48,249 nt of DNA from Candidatus Alloruminococcus vanvlietii. GTDB taxonomy: Bacteria > Bacillota > Clostridia > Oscillospirales > Ruminococcaceae. The stretch spans positions 1-48,249 of the forward strand of contig CAJFVS010000044.1 of assembly GCA_904420505.1 (NCBI GenBank), written 5' to 3'. A program made the position numbers and the translations under genes. Under the pieces are notes generated by a model. It searched no databases and was not told the DNA's origin. It was given only the letters and a program-made list of their open reading frames with translations. Within the stretch, counting starts at the first letter, position 1. The number at the start of each line of letters is the position of its first letter. Below are positions 6,600 through 15,800 of this stretch, piece by piece.

Positions 6600-8321
6600 A
6601 TGAAGGCTGCGGTGTGTTCCATCAATTCCCAATACATCCATTCCAGCCTGGCGCCCTGGTGCTTAAAAGCCGGGTATATGGCCTATGGCAAGGGGCTGGC
6701 GCAAATACAGGTGCTGGAAGGGACCATCAACCAGCCGCTGGAAGAAGTATTAAACGCCATTTTATCGGCCCGCCCGGATGCGCTGGCGTTTTGCTGTTAC
6801 ATCTGGAATATCCAAACCGTGCGCGCGCTGCTTTTGCGCCTGCAAGAAGTTTGCCCCCAATTGCCCGTTTTGCTGGGCGGGCCGGAGGCCACCTTTAACG
6901 CCGGGCAGCTTTTAGAGGAATTTCCCCAGGTTTGCGCAGTGCTGTGCGGGGAGGGGGAGGAGATTTTCCCCCTGGCGGTGGACGCGCTGGCACAGCACGC
7001 CCCGCTGCACGCCATAGAGGGGGTGGCCTGCCGGCTGCCAAACGGGCGGATACACACCGCCCGGCCTTATGCAAACCGCTTAGCGCCGCCCAGCCCTTAC
7101 ACAGAGGAATATTTTGCAGCGTTAAACGGGCGCATCGCCTATTTGGAAACCTCGCGCGGGTGCCCGTTTTGCTGTGCATTTTGCTTAAGCGGGGTTGACC
7201 ACAACGTGCAGTTTTTTCCCTTAGCGCAGGCCAAGGAAAACCTGCTGAAAATGGCCAACAGCGGGGCCAAAATCATCAAGCTGGTGGACCGCACCTTTAA
7301 CGCCAACAACGCGCGCGCCTATGAGATTGTGCGGTTTTTGATTGAAAAGCGCCAAAGCGGGGAAATCCCCGATGTGTGCTTTCACTTTGAGGTGGGCGCC
7401 GATTTGTTCAAAGAGGATATCCTGGCTTTGTTTGCCACAGCGCCCAAGGGGCTTTTTCAAATCGAGGCCGGGCTGCAAAGCTTTCATCCCCAAACGCTGC
7501 AAGCGGTGCAGCGCAAAACGGATATTGACAAGCTGTGCCACAACCTGCGCGCGTTAATTGGCGCAGGCAATATGCACGTGCATATCGACCTCATCGCCGG
7601 GCTGCCGTATGAGGATTTTGAAACCTTTTCGCGCTCGTTTGACATGGCCTTTGCCCTGCGCCCGCACATGCTGCAATTGGGCTTTTTAAAGCTGCTGCAC
7701 GGCAGTTTGCTGCGCCGGCAGGCAAACCTGTACGGCTATGTGTTTGACCCCCTGGCCCCGTATGAAATTCGGCGCACAAACTGGCTTAATGAGGAGGAAT
7801 TTGCCGTTTTGCACGCCGTAGAGGACGCTTTGGAGCGCCTGTACAATTCCGGGCGCTTTGCCATGAGCCTAAACTACCTGCTAAAGGCAACCGGGGCGCG
7901 CCCCTTTGCGTTTTTTGAAGAATTCGGCCTGCATGCGCAGCGTTCGGCGCGCCTGGCGGGCATTTCGCTGGACAGCTACACCCAGCTGTTTTACGAATAT
8001 TTTAAAGAAAAGCCGCAGGTGGACAAAGGGTATTTGCGCGATATGCTGGTGCTTGACCGCCTTAGCTGCGAAAACACCGGGCGGCTGCCCGGCTGCCTGC
8101 GCATCCCCGACAAACGCCTGAAAACCCTTGACCTATGGGCGCAGCAACAGGAGGAATACAAGCAAAACCGCGGCAAAAAAGCGGGGATTGGCATTTTATA
8201 CAGCGCAGAAGAAGAGCAGGCGGTTTTGGTCAATTACCGCCAAAAAGACCCGATCACCGGGCGTTTTCCCGCAAAGGTTTCCCCATTAGGGGAGCTTTTG
8301 CAAAAAATGGCGCGCGGCTAA
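6600..8321 (+). CDS. B12-binding domain/radical SAM protein with C-terminal DUF4080
   Basis: The 573-residue protein starts with a cobalamin-binding Rossmann-like half (residues 1-150: SINSQYIHSSLAPW, then LLGGPEATFN). A radical SAM domain follows: RGCPFCCAFC gives CxxxCxxC with Cys188, Cys192 and Cys195 for the 4Fe-4S cluster, then EAGLQSF and HIDLIAGLPYE, the usual SAM-site strands. The last 200 residues match the DUF4080 arrangement. B12-binding radical SAM enzymes often methylate inert carbon or phosphorus or rearrange rings, but no DUF4080 substrate is known to me. GGGGG precedes the ATG. It stands alone between its own promoter and an AT-rich gap, so context gives no hint of substrate. 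Confidence 0.85.
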   Translation: MKAAVCSINSQYIHSSLAPWCLKAGYMAYGKGLAQIQVLEGTINQPLEEVLNAILSARPDALAFCCYIWNIQTVRALLLRLQEVCPQLPVLLGGPEATFNAGQLLEEFPQVCAVLCGEGEEIFPLAVDALAQHAPLHAIEGVACRLPNGRIHTARPYANRLAPPSPYTEEYFAALNGRIAYLETSRGCPFCCAFCLSGVDHNVQFFPLAQAKENLLKMANSGAKIIKLVDRTFNANNARAYEIVRFLIEKRQSGEIPDVCFHFEVGADLFKEDILALFATAPKGLFQIEAGLQSFHPQTLQAVQRKTDIDKLCHNLRALIGAGNMHVHIDLIAGLPYEDFETFSRSFDMAFALRPHMLQLGFLKLLHGSLLRRQANLYGYVFDPLAPYEIRRTNWLNEEEFAVLHAVEDALERLYNSGRFAMSLNYLLKATGARPFAFFEEFGLHAQRSARLAGISLDSYTQLFYEYFKEKPQVDKGYLRDMLVLDRLSCENTGRLPGCLRIPDKRLKTLDLWAQQQEEYKQNRGKKAGIGILYSAEEEQAVLVNYRQKDPITGRFPAKVSPLGELLQKMARG

Positions 8322-8434
8322 AACGCATGTGTGCGTTATGTGTGATAAATGCATTTTAACAAAATTTCCGTTTAAAATTGGCAAATTATCCTAAATTTCA
8401 TGTGAAATGGTTAACAAAATCCGCATTCCAAATA

Positions 8435-8463
8435 TTTACATTTGTTATAGAACATGATACTAT
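8435..8463 (+). promoter_or_regulatory. promoter for the peptide transporter operon
   Basis: TTTACA (8435-8440) and TACTAT (8458-8463) are 17 bases apart in a markedly AT-rich 280-base gap. A leader of about 130 bases would precede the first gene. Confidence 0.6.
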
Positions 8464-8600
8464 AAATGAACAATATATTAATACATGTGATGAAATGCAG
8501 GTGTTTTCCCAGTTAAATTGGGCAATTTGCGGGAAAAGATGCGTCATATGCATTTTGGTTGCTGTGTTAAGTATGAATATTGTAAAAGTAGGAGGATATT

Positions 8601-10223
8601 ATGAAGAGCAGTAAGATGTTAAGAGTTATTGCTTGCTTGTTGCTGGTTTGCATGGTATTTGGCGCATGTAGCTCTAACAGCGGCAATGGCGGCAACACCA
8701 GCCAACCTGCCGGCGGCGAAGTAGTAAACGGCCAAAAAACCGGCGGCCGGGTAAAAGACGGCATTGTTTTTGCATTAAACGCAGAACCCACCAGTTTGGA
8801 CCCTCAGGTTGCGGCAGAGCGCATTACCTACATTCCGGTTATGCAGCTGTATGACAGACTGGTTATGGAAGATCCCGACACCCGTGAAATCCAACCCATG
8901 CTGGCTGAAAGCTGGGAATTCAACGATGACAACACCGAGATTACCTTTAAAATCAAAGAAGGCGTAAAATTCCACGACGGTTCGGATTTGACAGTAGACG
9001 ATGTGGTGTTCTCCATTAACCGCGCCATTAACGACGCGCCGAGCAAACTGTTCTCCAGCGCGATGGACAGAATGGAAAAAGTGGACGACACCCACTGCAA
9101 ATTGATTTTGAAATACGCATTCTCCCCGGTTATGTACTGCTTGAACAACGTGCAGTTCTGCATTGTAAAACAAGCAGCTGTGGAAGCCGACGAAGAAGGC
9201 TTTAGCAGAAACCCCATCGGCACCGGCCCGTACAAATTCGTAAGCTGGACCTCTGGCGCTGACCTGGTGATGGAAGCTTTCCCGGATTACTGGAGAGGCG
9301 AAGCGGAAGTGAAAAAAGTAACTTTCCGCACCATGACCGATACCTCCGCTTCCGTTATGGCTTTGGAAGCTGGCGATGTTGACGTTATCGCATCGGTTCC
9401 CAACTCCGACAGAGCCAACCTGCTTGCCAACAACGATGTGGAATGGTATGAAACCGAAGGTGCTTCCATTTACATCCTCACCTTCAACACCCAAGAAGGC
9501 CTGTTTGCCGGCCAAACCCTGGAAGACAACGGCACCAAACTTAGACAGGCGATTTCCTACGCTATCAACCGCGACGACATCATCTTAGGCGCTTTGGAAG
9601 GCATTGGCACCCCCTTGTATGCACCGATGGCATCGTTTGCATTTGGTTACCCGGATTTGGATACTTTCCAAATTATTGAGCAGGATCAGGATAAAGCAAA
9701 GGCTTTATTGGCCGAAGCTGGTTATCCGGATGGCTTTACCGTAACCCTGCGCTGCACAGAAGCTGCCAACTACACCCAACCGGCGGTTATTATCCAAGAC
9801 CAGCTCAGACAGGTGGGCATCACTGTGGAGCTTGACCAAATGGAAAGAGGCACCTACCTGCAGGAAGTTTACAGAGACATGAAATACGAAATGTCCATCT
9901 GGTCGATGACTTCCGACTACCCGGACGGTGACTCCCCGACCTATGTGCGTTTGCACGGCAGCATGATTGGCAACACCAACAACTATGTTGGCGTAAACAT
10001 CCCCGAACTCAACGAAGCTTTGGAAATCGGCAGAACTTCCCAAGACCAGGAAGAAAGAAAAGCCGCTTACCTGAAAGTTTCTGAGATTGTGCGCGACTAC
10101 GCACCGATGATTCCTCTGTATTCGCAGATGAACAACGTGGTTGCCAACGCAGCCCTCACCGGCGTAAGAGCTCACTACGGCATGGTTGTCGATATCTACT
10201 CCTACGGCTGGAGAGCAGAATAA
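8601..10223 (+). CDS. peptide ABC transporter substrate-binding lipoprotein (family 5)
   Basis: The 540-residue precursor has a signal peptide ending in VFGAC (Cys23, lipobox) and a Ser/Asn/Gly linker, so it is anchored to the outer face of the membrane. The body follows the family 5 solute-binding pattern: NAEPTSLDPQVAAERI near the start, FKIKEGVKFHDGSDLTVDDVVFS at about residues 115-135, NPIGTGPYKF, and ISYAINRDDII. These proteins deliver di- and oligopeptides (or nickel, or other small solutes) to the permease. It heads an operon with two permease and two ATPase genes, which argues for a DppA/OppA role. AGGAGG lies 6 bases before the ATG. The exact ligand cannot be told. Confidence 0.92.
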   Translation: MKSSKMLRVIACLLLVCMVFGACSSNSGNGGNTSQPAGGEVVNGQKTGGRVKDGIVFALNAEPTSLDPQVAAERITYIPVMQLYDRLVMEDPDTREIQPMLAESWEFNDDNTEITFKIKEGVKFHDGSDLTVDDVVFSINRAINDAPSKLFSSAMDRMEKVDDTHCKLILKYAFSPVMYCLNNVQFCIVKQAAVEADEEGFSRNPIGTGPYKFVSWTSGADLVMEAFPDYWRGEAEVKKVTFRTMTDTSASVMALEAGDVDVIASVPNSDRANLLANNDVEWYETEGASIYILTFNTQEGLFAGQTLEDNGTKLRQAISYAINRDDIILGALEGIGTPLYAPMASFAFGYPDLDTFQIIEQDQDKAKALLAEAGYPDGFTVTLRCTEAANYTQPAVIIQDQLRQVGITVELDQMERGTYLQEVYRDMKYEMSIWSMTSDYPDGDSPTYVRLHGSMIGNTNNYVGVNIPELNEALEIGRTSQDQEERKAAYLKVSEIVRDYAPMIPLYSQMNNVVANAALTGVRAHYGMVVDIYSYGWRAE

Positions 10224-10242
10224 TCTAACGTGATTGAAAATG

Positions 10243-10314
10243 AACGGTCATCCTTGCATTTGGTTTCCCATTTCTTTGTAGGATTTGTGGCTCTAAGCAG
10301 GATGGCCGTTTTAC
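10243..10314 (+). other. long-range stem-loop between binding-protein and permease genes
   Basis: AACGGTCATCCT (10243-10254) pairs with AGGATGGCCGTT (10299-10310) over 12 bp with one G-U pair and a 44-base loop, followed by TTAC. It may stabilise the upstream binding-protein message or act as a partial terminator. That role is inferred from its position, as such stems commonly raise binding protein over permease levels. Confidence 0.55.
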
Positions 10315-10332
10315 TAAAATAAGAGTTGGAAA

Positions 10333-10364
10333 AGCCGTTTTTGAAAATAGATGCAAAAACGGCT
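10333..10364 (+). other. second hairpin between binding-protein and permease genes
   Basis: AGCCGTTTTTG and CAAAAACGGCT form a perfect 11-bp stem with a 10-base loop, followed by ATTCCGCTTTTTG. It sits 70 bases before the permease start and resembles a weak terminator or processing site. Confidence 0.6.
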
Positions 10365-10434
10365 ATTCCGCTTTTTGCTTATGGGAAAACAGGCCGTAAA
10401 ACGGTGAAGAATCTATGCATGCATGGAGGAAGAT

Positions 10435-11367
10435 ATGTTAAAATTCGTCTTAAAAAGATTGTTGATGTTAATACCGATTATCATCGGTATTTCGTTCATC
10501 ATCTTTGCCATCATGAGCTTGACCCCGGGCGACCCGGCGCAGTTGATTTTGGGCGAAAACGCGTCGCAAGAGGACATTATGGCAAAGCGTGAAGAGCTTG
10601 GTTTGAACGATAACTTCTTTGTACGGTATTTTAAATATATGGCAGGCGTCGTGCGCGGCGACTTTGGCAATTCTTACCGTACCACCCTGCCGGTTATTGA
10701 TGAAATTATGGTGCGTTTCCCCAGCACATTGATGCTGGCATTTTTCGGCATTGGCCTTTCGGTTGTAATAGGCGTGCCATTGGGGATTATTTCGGCTATT
10801 CGCCAATATTCTATTTTTGACTATTTCAGCCGCACCTTGGCGCTGCTGCTAACCGCTATTCCGGCGTTTTGGCTGGGCCTTATGTTGATGCTGGTATTCT
10901 CGCTGAACTTAGGGTGGCTGCCTTCTACAGGCACGGATTCCTGGACAGGGTTTATTCTGCCTTCGATTACATTGGCGGCTTCCGCTACGGCGACCTTAAC
11001 CCGTATGAGCCGTTCTTCGGTTTTGGAGGTTATCCGCCAGGATTATGTGCGCACAGCCCGTGCAAAGGGCGCCAGCGAGCGGCGCATTATTTTTAAACAT
11101 GTACTTAGAAACAGCCTTTTGCCTATTGTTACCATTGTTGGTATGAACTTTGGCGTACAGATGGGCGGTACGGTTGTTATTGAAAGCGTGTTCACCATCT
11201 CCGGTTTGGGTACGCTTATGATTACATCCGTGCGTATGAAAGATATCCCCAGCGTAGTGGGTTCGGTTATGTTTGTGGCGGTTGCCATTGGCCTTGCCAA
11301 CCTGTTGGTGGATATTTTGTACGCATATATCGACCCGCGAATCAAATCGCAGTATTCCAAGAGATAG
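10435..11367 (+). CDS. dppB: peptide ABC transporter permease (DppB-like)
   Basis: A 310-residue integral membrane protein. The N-terminus MLKFVLKRLLMLIPIIIGIS and the TPGDPAQLILG loop are typical of DppB/OppB/NikB permeases, and the EAA loop DYVRTARAKGASERRIIFKHVLRNS (about residues 205-230) is the contact site for the ATPases. VIESVFTISGLG follows in the last third. The ATG at 10435 is preferred over that at 10423 because GGAGGA (10425-10430) lies between them. It forms the translocation channel with the next gene product. It follows two hairpins that separate it from the binding-protein gene. Confidence 0.92.
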   Translation: MLKFVLKRLLMLIPIIIGISFIIFAIMSLTPGDPAQLILGENASQEDIMAKREELGLNDNFFVRYFKYMAGVVRGDFGNSYRTTLPVIDEIMVRFPSTLMLAFFGIGLSVVIGVPLGIISAIRQYSIFDYFSRTLALLLTAIPAFWLGLMLMLVFSLNLGWLPSTGTDSWTGFILPSITLAASATATLTRMSRSSVLEVIRQDYVRTARAKGASERRIIFKHVLRNSLLPIVTIVGMNFGVQMGGTVVIESVFTISGLGTLMITSVRMKDIPSVVGSVMFVAVAIGLANLLVDILYAYIDPRIKSQYSKR

Positions 11368-11380
11368 GTAGGTGAAATAC

Positions 11381-12280
11381 ATGGCGAAAAAAGAGAAAAA
11401 GGCGCAAGTGGTAGACCAAACCCATATTAAGAAAAGAAGCCAGCTCAAATCCGTTTGGCTGCGTTTTAAAAAGAACAAACTGGCTATGGTTGGCTTGGTT
11501 ATGTTTATTTTGGTTGTGTTGATGGCGCTGACGGCCGATATCTTCTTTAATTATGAAGAACAGGCTTTGGCACAGCACTTAACCGAGAAAAACCAAGGCC
11601 CCAGCTTAGAGCATATCATGGGCACCGACCAATACGGCCGCGATATGTTTGTGCGCGTGGTATTCGGCTCGCGTATTTCACTGGTGGTTGGCATCTGTAC
11701 GGTGGCAATCGGCTTGACGATAGGCGCGATTATTGGCGCATCGGCCGGGTATTACGGCGGCAAAATCGACAATATCTTAATGCGGATTATGGATATTTTC
11801 TTAGCAATTCCCTCCATGCTGCTGGCGGTGGTTATTGTGGCGGCATTGGGCAACGGCTTGTTTAATTTGATACTGGCCATGGGTATTGCGCGTATCCCGC
11901 GTTTTGCCCGTATTGTGCGCTCCTCGATTATTTCTTTAAAAGACCAGGAATTTATCGAAGCCGCCAAAGCCTGCGGCACCCGCGACAGACGTATTATCCT
12001 CAAACACATTTTGCCCAATGCCTTAGGTCCCATTATTGTGGAAGCAACTTTGGCAATGGCCATGTCCATCCTTACGGTTGCATCCCTTAGCTTTGTTGGC
12101 CTTGGTATTACGCCTCCTACTCCCGAATGGGGCTCCATGCTGTCCACCGGTAAAGCGCAAATGCGTTATTACCCGCACCTGGTCATCATGCCCGGTATTG
12201 CCATTGTTTACACGGTTATGGCAATCAACCTCATTGGCGACGGCTTGCGCGATGCGCTTGACCCCAGGCTGAAGAACTAG
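11381..12280 (+). CDS. dppC: peptide ABC transporter permease (DppC-like)
   Basis: The 299-residue protein has a long basic cytoplasmic N-terminus (KKEKKAQ, then KKRSQLKSVWLRFKKNK), one membrane segment, the GTDQYGRDMFVRVVFGSR motif of DppC/OppC proteins and five further membrane segments. The EAA loop is EFIEAAKACGTRDRRIILKHILPN. It pairs with the DppB-like protein to form the channel. AGGTAGGTG precedes the ATG at 11381; a GTG three codons earlier lies inside this site and is less likely. The gap to the previous stop is 13 bases. Confidence 0.92.
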   Translation: MAKKEKKAQVVDQTHIKKRSQLKSVWLRFKKNKLAMVGLVMFILVVLMALTADIFFNYEEQALAQHLTEKNQGPSLEHIMGTDQYGRDMFVRVVFGSRISLVVGICTVAIGLTIGAIIGASAGYYGGKIDNILMRIMDIFLAIPSMLLAVVIVAALGNGLFNLILAMGIARIPRFARIVRSSIISLKDQEFIEAAKACGTRDRRIILKHILPNALGPIIVEATLAMAMSILTVASLSFVGLGITPPTPEWGSMLSTGKAQMRYYPHLVIMPGIAIVYTVMAINLIGDGLRDALDPRLKN

Positions 12281-12301
12281 AGGAAGAATAGGAGTAAAGT
12301 T

Positions 12302-13405
12302 ATGGATGAAAAACTGCTTGAGATAAAAGACTTAAATGTTACCTATGTAACAGATGACGCCACAGTGTATGCGGTCAATGGTCTGAATTTCGACATCTAT
12401 AAAGGCGAGACGCTTGGCCTGGTAGGCGAAACCGGCGCCGGCAAGACCACAACGGCCCTGGCGATTATGAAACTGCTTCCGGATAAAATCGGCTTTATCA
12501 ATTCCGGCAGCATTAAACTGGCGGATTTGGACGCCCCGCAGGAGCACAAAGAAGCCAAAGGCGCTGAGGCAGAGGAATCCGAAGAGGATACCCGCCTGGA
12601 CATCACCAAGGCTTCGGAAGCGGACATGCGTTTAATCCGCGGCAACAGCATTTCGATGATTTTCCAAGACCCGATGACCAGCTTAAACCCTGTTTTAACC
12701 GTAGGCGCCCAAATTTCCGAGGTGCTGGAACTGCACAACAACGGGGAAATGAGCAAAGCGGACATCCAAAACAAGGTGGATGAAATCCTCACCCTGGTTG
12801 GCATTCCCCCTGCGCGCAAGCACGAATACCCCCACCAGTTTTCCGGCGGCATGAAACAGCGCGTGGTAATTGCCATTGCATTGGCTTGCCAGCCCAGGCT
12901 TTTGCTGGCCGACGAGCCAACCACCGCTTTGGACGTAACCATCCAGGCGCAGGTGCTGGAGATGATGAAAGACCTGAAGGTGAAACTGAACACCGCCATG
13001 CTGCTTATCACCCACGATTTGGGCGTTGTAGCCCAGACCTGCGACCGTGTTGCCATTATGTATGCCGGCGAAATTATTGAAATTGGCACGGTAGAACAGA
13101 TTTTTGAAGGCGAACACCATCATCCTTATACAGTTGGTTTGTTTGGTTCCATTCCGGATTTGACCAAAGCCACCAAACGCTTAAACCCCATCGACGGCTT
13201 GATGCCTGACCCGACCGTTATCATCCCCGGCTGTAAATTCGCCGACAGATGCCCCAAATGCATGGAGATCTGCAAAAGCGAAAAACCGGCCAACTTGATG
13301 GTAGACGGCCACATGATTAAGTGCCATTTGTTTAACGACATTGCCGACGGCACTTTGGAAGAAGCACAGGCGCAAGAAGAGCAAGCTGCGGAAGAAACCA
13401 AATAA
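12302..13405 (+). CDS. dppD: peptide ABC transporter ATP-binding protein (DppD-like)
   Basis: The 367-residue ATPase shows Walker A GETGAGKT (42-49), Q-loop FQDPMTSLNP, signature FSGGMKQRV, Walker B LLLADEPTTALD and the H-loop LLITHDLG. The C-terminal extension has four cysteines spaced as in the 'oligo_HPY' domain (GCKFADRCPKC, ICKSEK, MIKCHLF); related DppD proteins carry an iron-sulfur cluster there. A Glu/Ala-rich stretch at about residues 79-105 (EHKEAKGAEAEESEEDTR) lies between Walker A and the Q-loop and is an unusual acidic insert. It also ends with an acidic Gln/Glu tail (EEAQAQEEQAAEETK). It powers uptake with the DppF-like partner. Confidence 0.93.
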   Translation: MDEKLLEIKDLNVTYVTDDATVYAVNGLNFDIYKGETLGLVGETGAGKTTTALAIMKLLPDKIGFINSGSIKLADLDAPQEHKEAKGAEAEESEEDTRLDITKASEADMRLIRGNSISMIFQDPMTSLNPVLTVGAQISEVLELHNNGEMSKADIQNKVDEILTLVGIPPARKHEYPHQFSGGMKQRVVIAIALACQPRLLLADEPTTALDVTIQAQVLEMMKDLKVKLNTAMLLITHDLGVVAQTCDRVAIMYAGEIIEIGTVEQIFEGEHHHPYTVGLFGSIPDLTKATKRLNPIDGLMPDPTVIIPGCKFADRCPKCMEICKSEKPANLMVDGHMIKCHLFNDIADGTLEEAQAQEEQAAEETK

Positions 13406-13432
13406 AATCCTGTATGGAAGGAGGAAGCAAGA

Positions 13433-14386
13433 TTGGGTACACCATTGGTTGAAACCAAAGATTTAAAGAAATATTTCCACACACCCAAAGGCGAACTGCA
13501 CGCGGTTGACGGGGTGAACATCACCATCAACAAAGGCGAAACTTTGGGCGTTGTAGGCGAATCCGGCTGTGGCAAATCCACTTTGGGCCGTGTTTTGCTT
13601 AGGCTTTTGGACCACACTTCGGGCGAAGTGCTGTTTGAAGGCAAAAATATTTTTGAATACAACAAAAAACAAATGCTGGAAATGCGCAAGCAGATGCAGA
13701 TTATTTTCCAGGACCCGTATGCGTCGCTTAACCCCCGTATGACGGTGAGCGAAATCATCGCCGAACCGATGAAGGTTTGCAAAACCGTTACCAACAAGGT
13801 GGAACTGAGCAACCGCGTATCCGAATTGATGGACATTGTAGGTTTGGCGGAACGCTTTGTAAACACCTACCCGCATGAGCTTGACGGCGGTAGGCGCCAG
13901 CGTATTGGCATTGCGCGTGCGCTGGCGTTAAACCCCAAATTCATCGTGTGCGACGAGCCGGTTTCCGCGCTGGACGTTTCCATTCAGGCGCAAATTCTGA
14001 ATTTGATGATGGATTTGCAGGACGAAATGGGCCTTTCGTACATGTTCATCACCCACGACTTAAGCGTGGTAAAGCATATTTCCAACGAGATTGCCGTTAT
14101 GTATTTGGGCCAGTGCGTGGAAAGGGCTCCGTCCGACGAGCTGTTTAAAAACCCCATGCACCCCTACACCAAAGCCCTGCTGGACGCTATCCCCGTGCCC
14201 AACCTTTCCGGGCGCGGCAAAGAGCGCAAACTCATCAAGGGCGAGGTTACCAGCCCCATCAACCCCAAACCGGGCTGCCGTTTTGCGGCCAGATGCCCGT
14301 TTGCAAGCGAAAAATGCACCAACCATGACCTCAAGCTTAACGAGGTACAGCCTGGGCATTTTGTGGCCTGCACCTTGTTTGAATAA
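13433..14386 (+). CDS. dppF: peptide ABC transporter ATP-binding protein (DppF-like)
   Basis: The 317-residue ATPase has Walker A GESGCGKST, Q-loop FQDPYASLNP, Walker B FIVCDEPVSALD and the H-loop FITHDLS. The signature reads HELDGGRRQRIGIARA, with Asp in place of the usual Ser of LSGG, a variant I think occurs in some OppF/DppF proteins. The C-terminal part has the four-cysteine 'oligo_HPY' pattern (GCRFAARCPFASEKC, then VACTLF). TTG at 13433 is the start: GGAGGAAG lies 5-8 bases upstream and the protein begins GTPLVETKDLKK as in relatives. It is the last gene of the transporter operon; a terminator follows about 120 bases downstream. Confidence 0.93.
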   Translation: MGTPLVETKDLKKYFHTPKGELHAVDGVNITINKGETLGVVGESGCGKSTLGRVLLRLLDHTSGEVLFEGKNIFEYNKKQMLEMRKQMQIIFQDPYASLNPRMTVSEIIAEPMKVCKTVTNKVELSNRVSELMDIVGLAERFVNTYPHELDGGRRQRIGIARALALNPKFIVCDEPVSALDVSIQAQILNLMMDLQDEMGLSYMFITHDLSVVKHISNEIAVMYLGQCVERAPSDELFKNPMHPYTKALLDAIPVPNLSGRGKERKLIKGEVTSPINPKPGCRFAARCPFASEKCTNHDLKLNEVQPGHFVACTLFE

Positions 14387-14507
14387 GGCAAACTTTTACA
14401 TTTGGGCAGGGCCGGCTGCCGCACCAAAACAAGAAGCGCTTGGTTTGCGCCTGCTTTGGCGCATTGGGCGGCGCACCGGCATATTTGCACATTTTGTATA
14501 GCCATTT

Positions 14508-14537
14508 CTGAACACCCGCAAGGGTGTTCAGATTTTT
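14508..14537 (+). terminator. intrinsic terminator after the peptide transporter operon
   Basis: CTGAACACCC and GGGTGTTCAG form a perfect 10-bp stem with loop GCAA, followed by ATTTTT. It lies between the last transporter gene and the amidohydrolase gene, only 23 bases before the latter's start, so some read-through or a promoter inside this region must feed that gene. Confidence 0.88.
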
Positions 14538-14560
14538 ATGGCAAGAAAGGAACATACACC

Positions 14561-15736
14561 ATGATTTTGATTAAAAACGGCCTTGTAAAAACCATGGCCG
14601 GGCAGGATATTCCCAACGGGCAGGTTTTGCTGGACGGGGACAAAATTGTAGCCGCTGGCAAAGAGGTAAACGCCCCGGCCGACGCGCAGGTGATTGACGC
14701 CACCGGCTGCTTGGTTACCCCCGGCCTGGTGGAAGCCCACTGCCACACCGGTTTAAGGGAAGACGGGATAAAAATAGAAGGCGAAGACGTAAACGAATAC
14801 CCGCAGGACCCCATTGGCCCGCAGGTGCGCGTCATCGACGCGATTAACCCCATGGACAGGGCTTTTGAGGAAGCCATTGCATACGGCGTAACCACCGCTA
14901 CGGTCACCACCGGCAGCCGCAATGTGATGGGCGGCCAGGGGGCGGCTATTAAAACCTATGGCAAGCGCATCGACAACATGATTATCAAATTCCCGGTGTG
15001 CGTGAAAACCGCCTTTGGCGAAAACACCAAAGCAACCTACGGCGCGGTGCACAAATCGCCGTGTTCGCGCCTGGGCATTGCCGCTTTGCTGCGCGAAACG
15101 CTGTTTAAAGCCCGCGAATACCAGCAGGCTGTAGACGCTGCCAACGGCGACAAAAGCAAAATGCCCAAGTTTGATATGAAGATGGAGGCCTTGCTGCCGG
15201 TGATGCGCCGGGAAATCCCGTTAAAATGCCATGCCCACCGCGCGGACGATATTTTCACCGCCATCCGCATCTGCAACGAATTTAACCTGAAGATGACGAT
15301 GGAACACTGCACCGAAGGCTATTTGGTTGCCGACGAACTGGCAAAAGAAGGCAAACCCGCCATTGTCGGCCCGGGGCTGACGTCCAGAAGCAAGGTGGAG
15401 CTGCGCAATTCCACCTGGAAAAATGCAAAGATTCTCTCCGACGCTGGCATTAAAATCGCCATTATGACCGACGCGCCCGTGGTGCCGCTGAAATACCTGG
15501 CATTAAGCGCCGGCCAGGCCATTGGGGCCGGGCTGGACGAAGAAACCGCCTGGAAGGCTATTACCATCAACGCGGCCGAAATCGTCGGCATTGCCGACCG
15601 TGTAGGCAGCCTGGAAGCTGGCAAAGACGCCGACGTGGTGATTTTTAAAGGCAACCCGGTGCTGGAAATGAACAGCCACACTGTGATGACCATCATCAAC
15701 GGGCAAATTGTGTACAAAAACGAAGAACTGGCCTAA
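14561..15736 (+). CDS. metal-dependent amidohydrolase (imidazolonepropionase/dipeptidase-like)
   Basis: The 391-residue enzyme has the amidohydrolase TIM-barrel signature: VTPGLVEAHCHTG with the HxH pair His60/His62, a second metal or catalytic His in LKCHAHRADD, another in MEHCTEGY, and TDAPVVPL with the strand-8 Asp. The C-terminal beta-sandwich ends with DVVIFKGNPVLEM. Such enzymes hydrolyse amide or cyclic amide bonds; their presence next to a peptide transporter suggests a dipeptide or modified peptide substrate, which is inference. AAGAAAGG lies 10 bases before the ATG at 14561, and the upstream in-frame extension overlaps the terminator and is not believed. Confidence 0.85.
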   Translation: MILIKNGLVKTMAGQDIPNGQVLLDGDKIVAAGKEVNAPADAQVIDATGCLVTPGLVEAHCHTGLREDGIKIEGEDVNEYPQDPIGPQVRVIDAINPMDRAFEEAIAYGVTTATVTTGSRNVMGGQGAAIKTYGKRIDNMIIKFPVCVKTAFGENTKATYGAVHKSPCSRLGIAALLRETLFKAREYQQAVDAANGDKSKMPKFDMKMEALLPVMRREIPLKCHAHRADDIFTAIRICNEFNLKMTMEHCTEGYLVADELAKEGKPAIVGPGLTSRSKVELRNSTWKNAKILSDAGIKIAIMTDAPVVPLKYLALSAGQAIGAGLDEETAWKAITINAAEIVGIADRVGSLEAGKDADVVIFKGNPVLEMNSHTVMTIINGQIVYKNEELA

Positions 15737-15760
15737 ACACAAACAGCCGCATATACAAAC

Positions 15761-15800
15761 AAAAAACCGCCGGGGGTTCAAGCGCCTTGGCGGTTTTTTT
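15761..15800 (+). terminator. bidirectional intrinsic terminator after the amidohydrolase gene
   Basis: AAAAAACCGCC pairs with GGCGGTTTTTT around an 18-base loop, with an A run before and a T run after. Confidence 0.82.
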
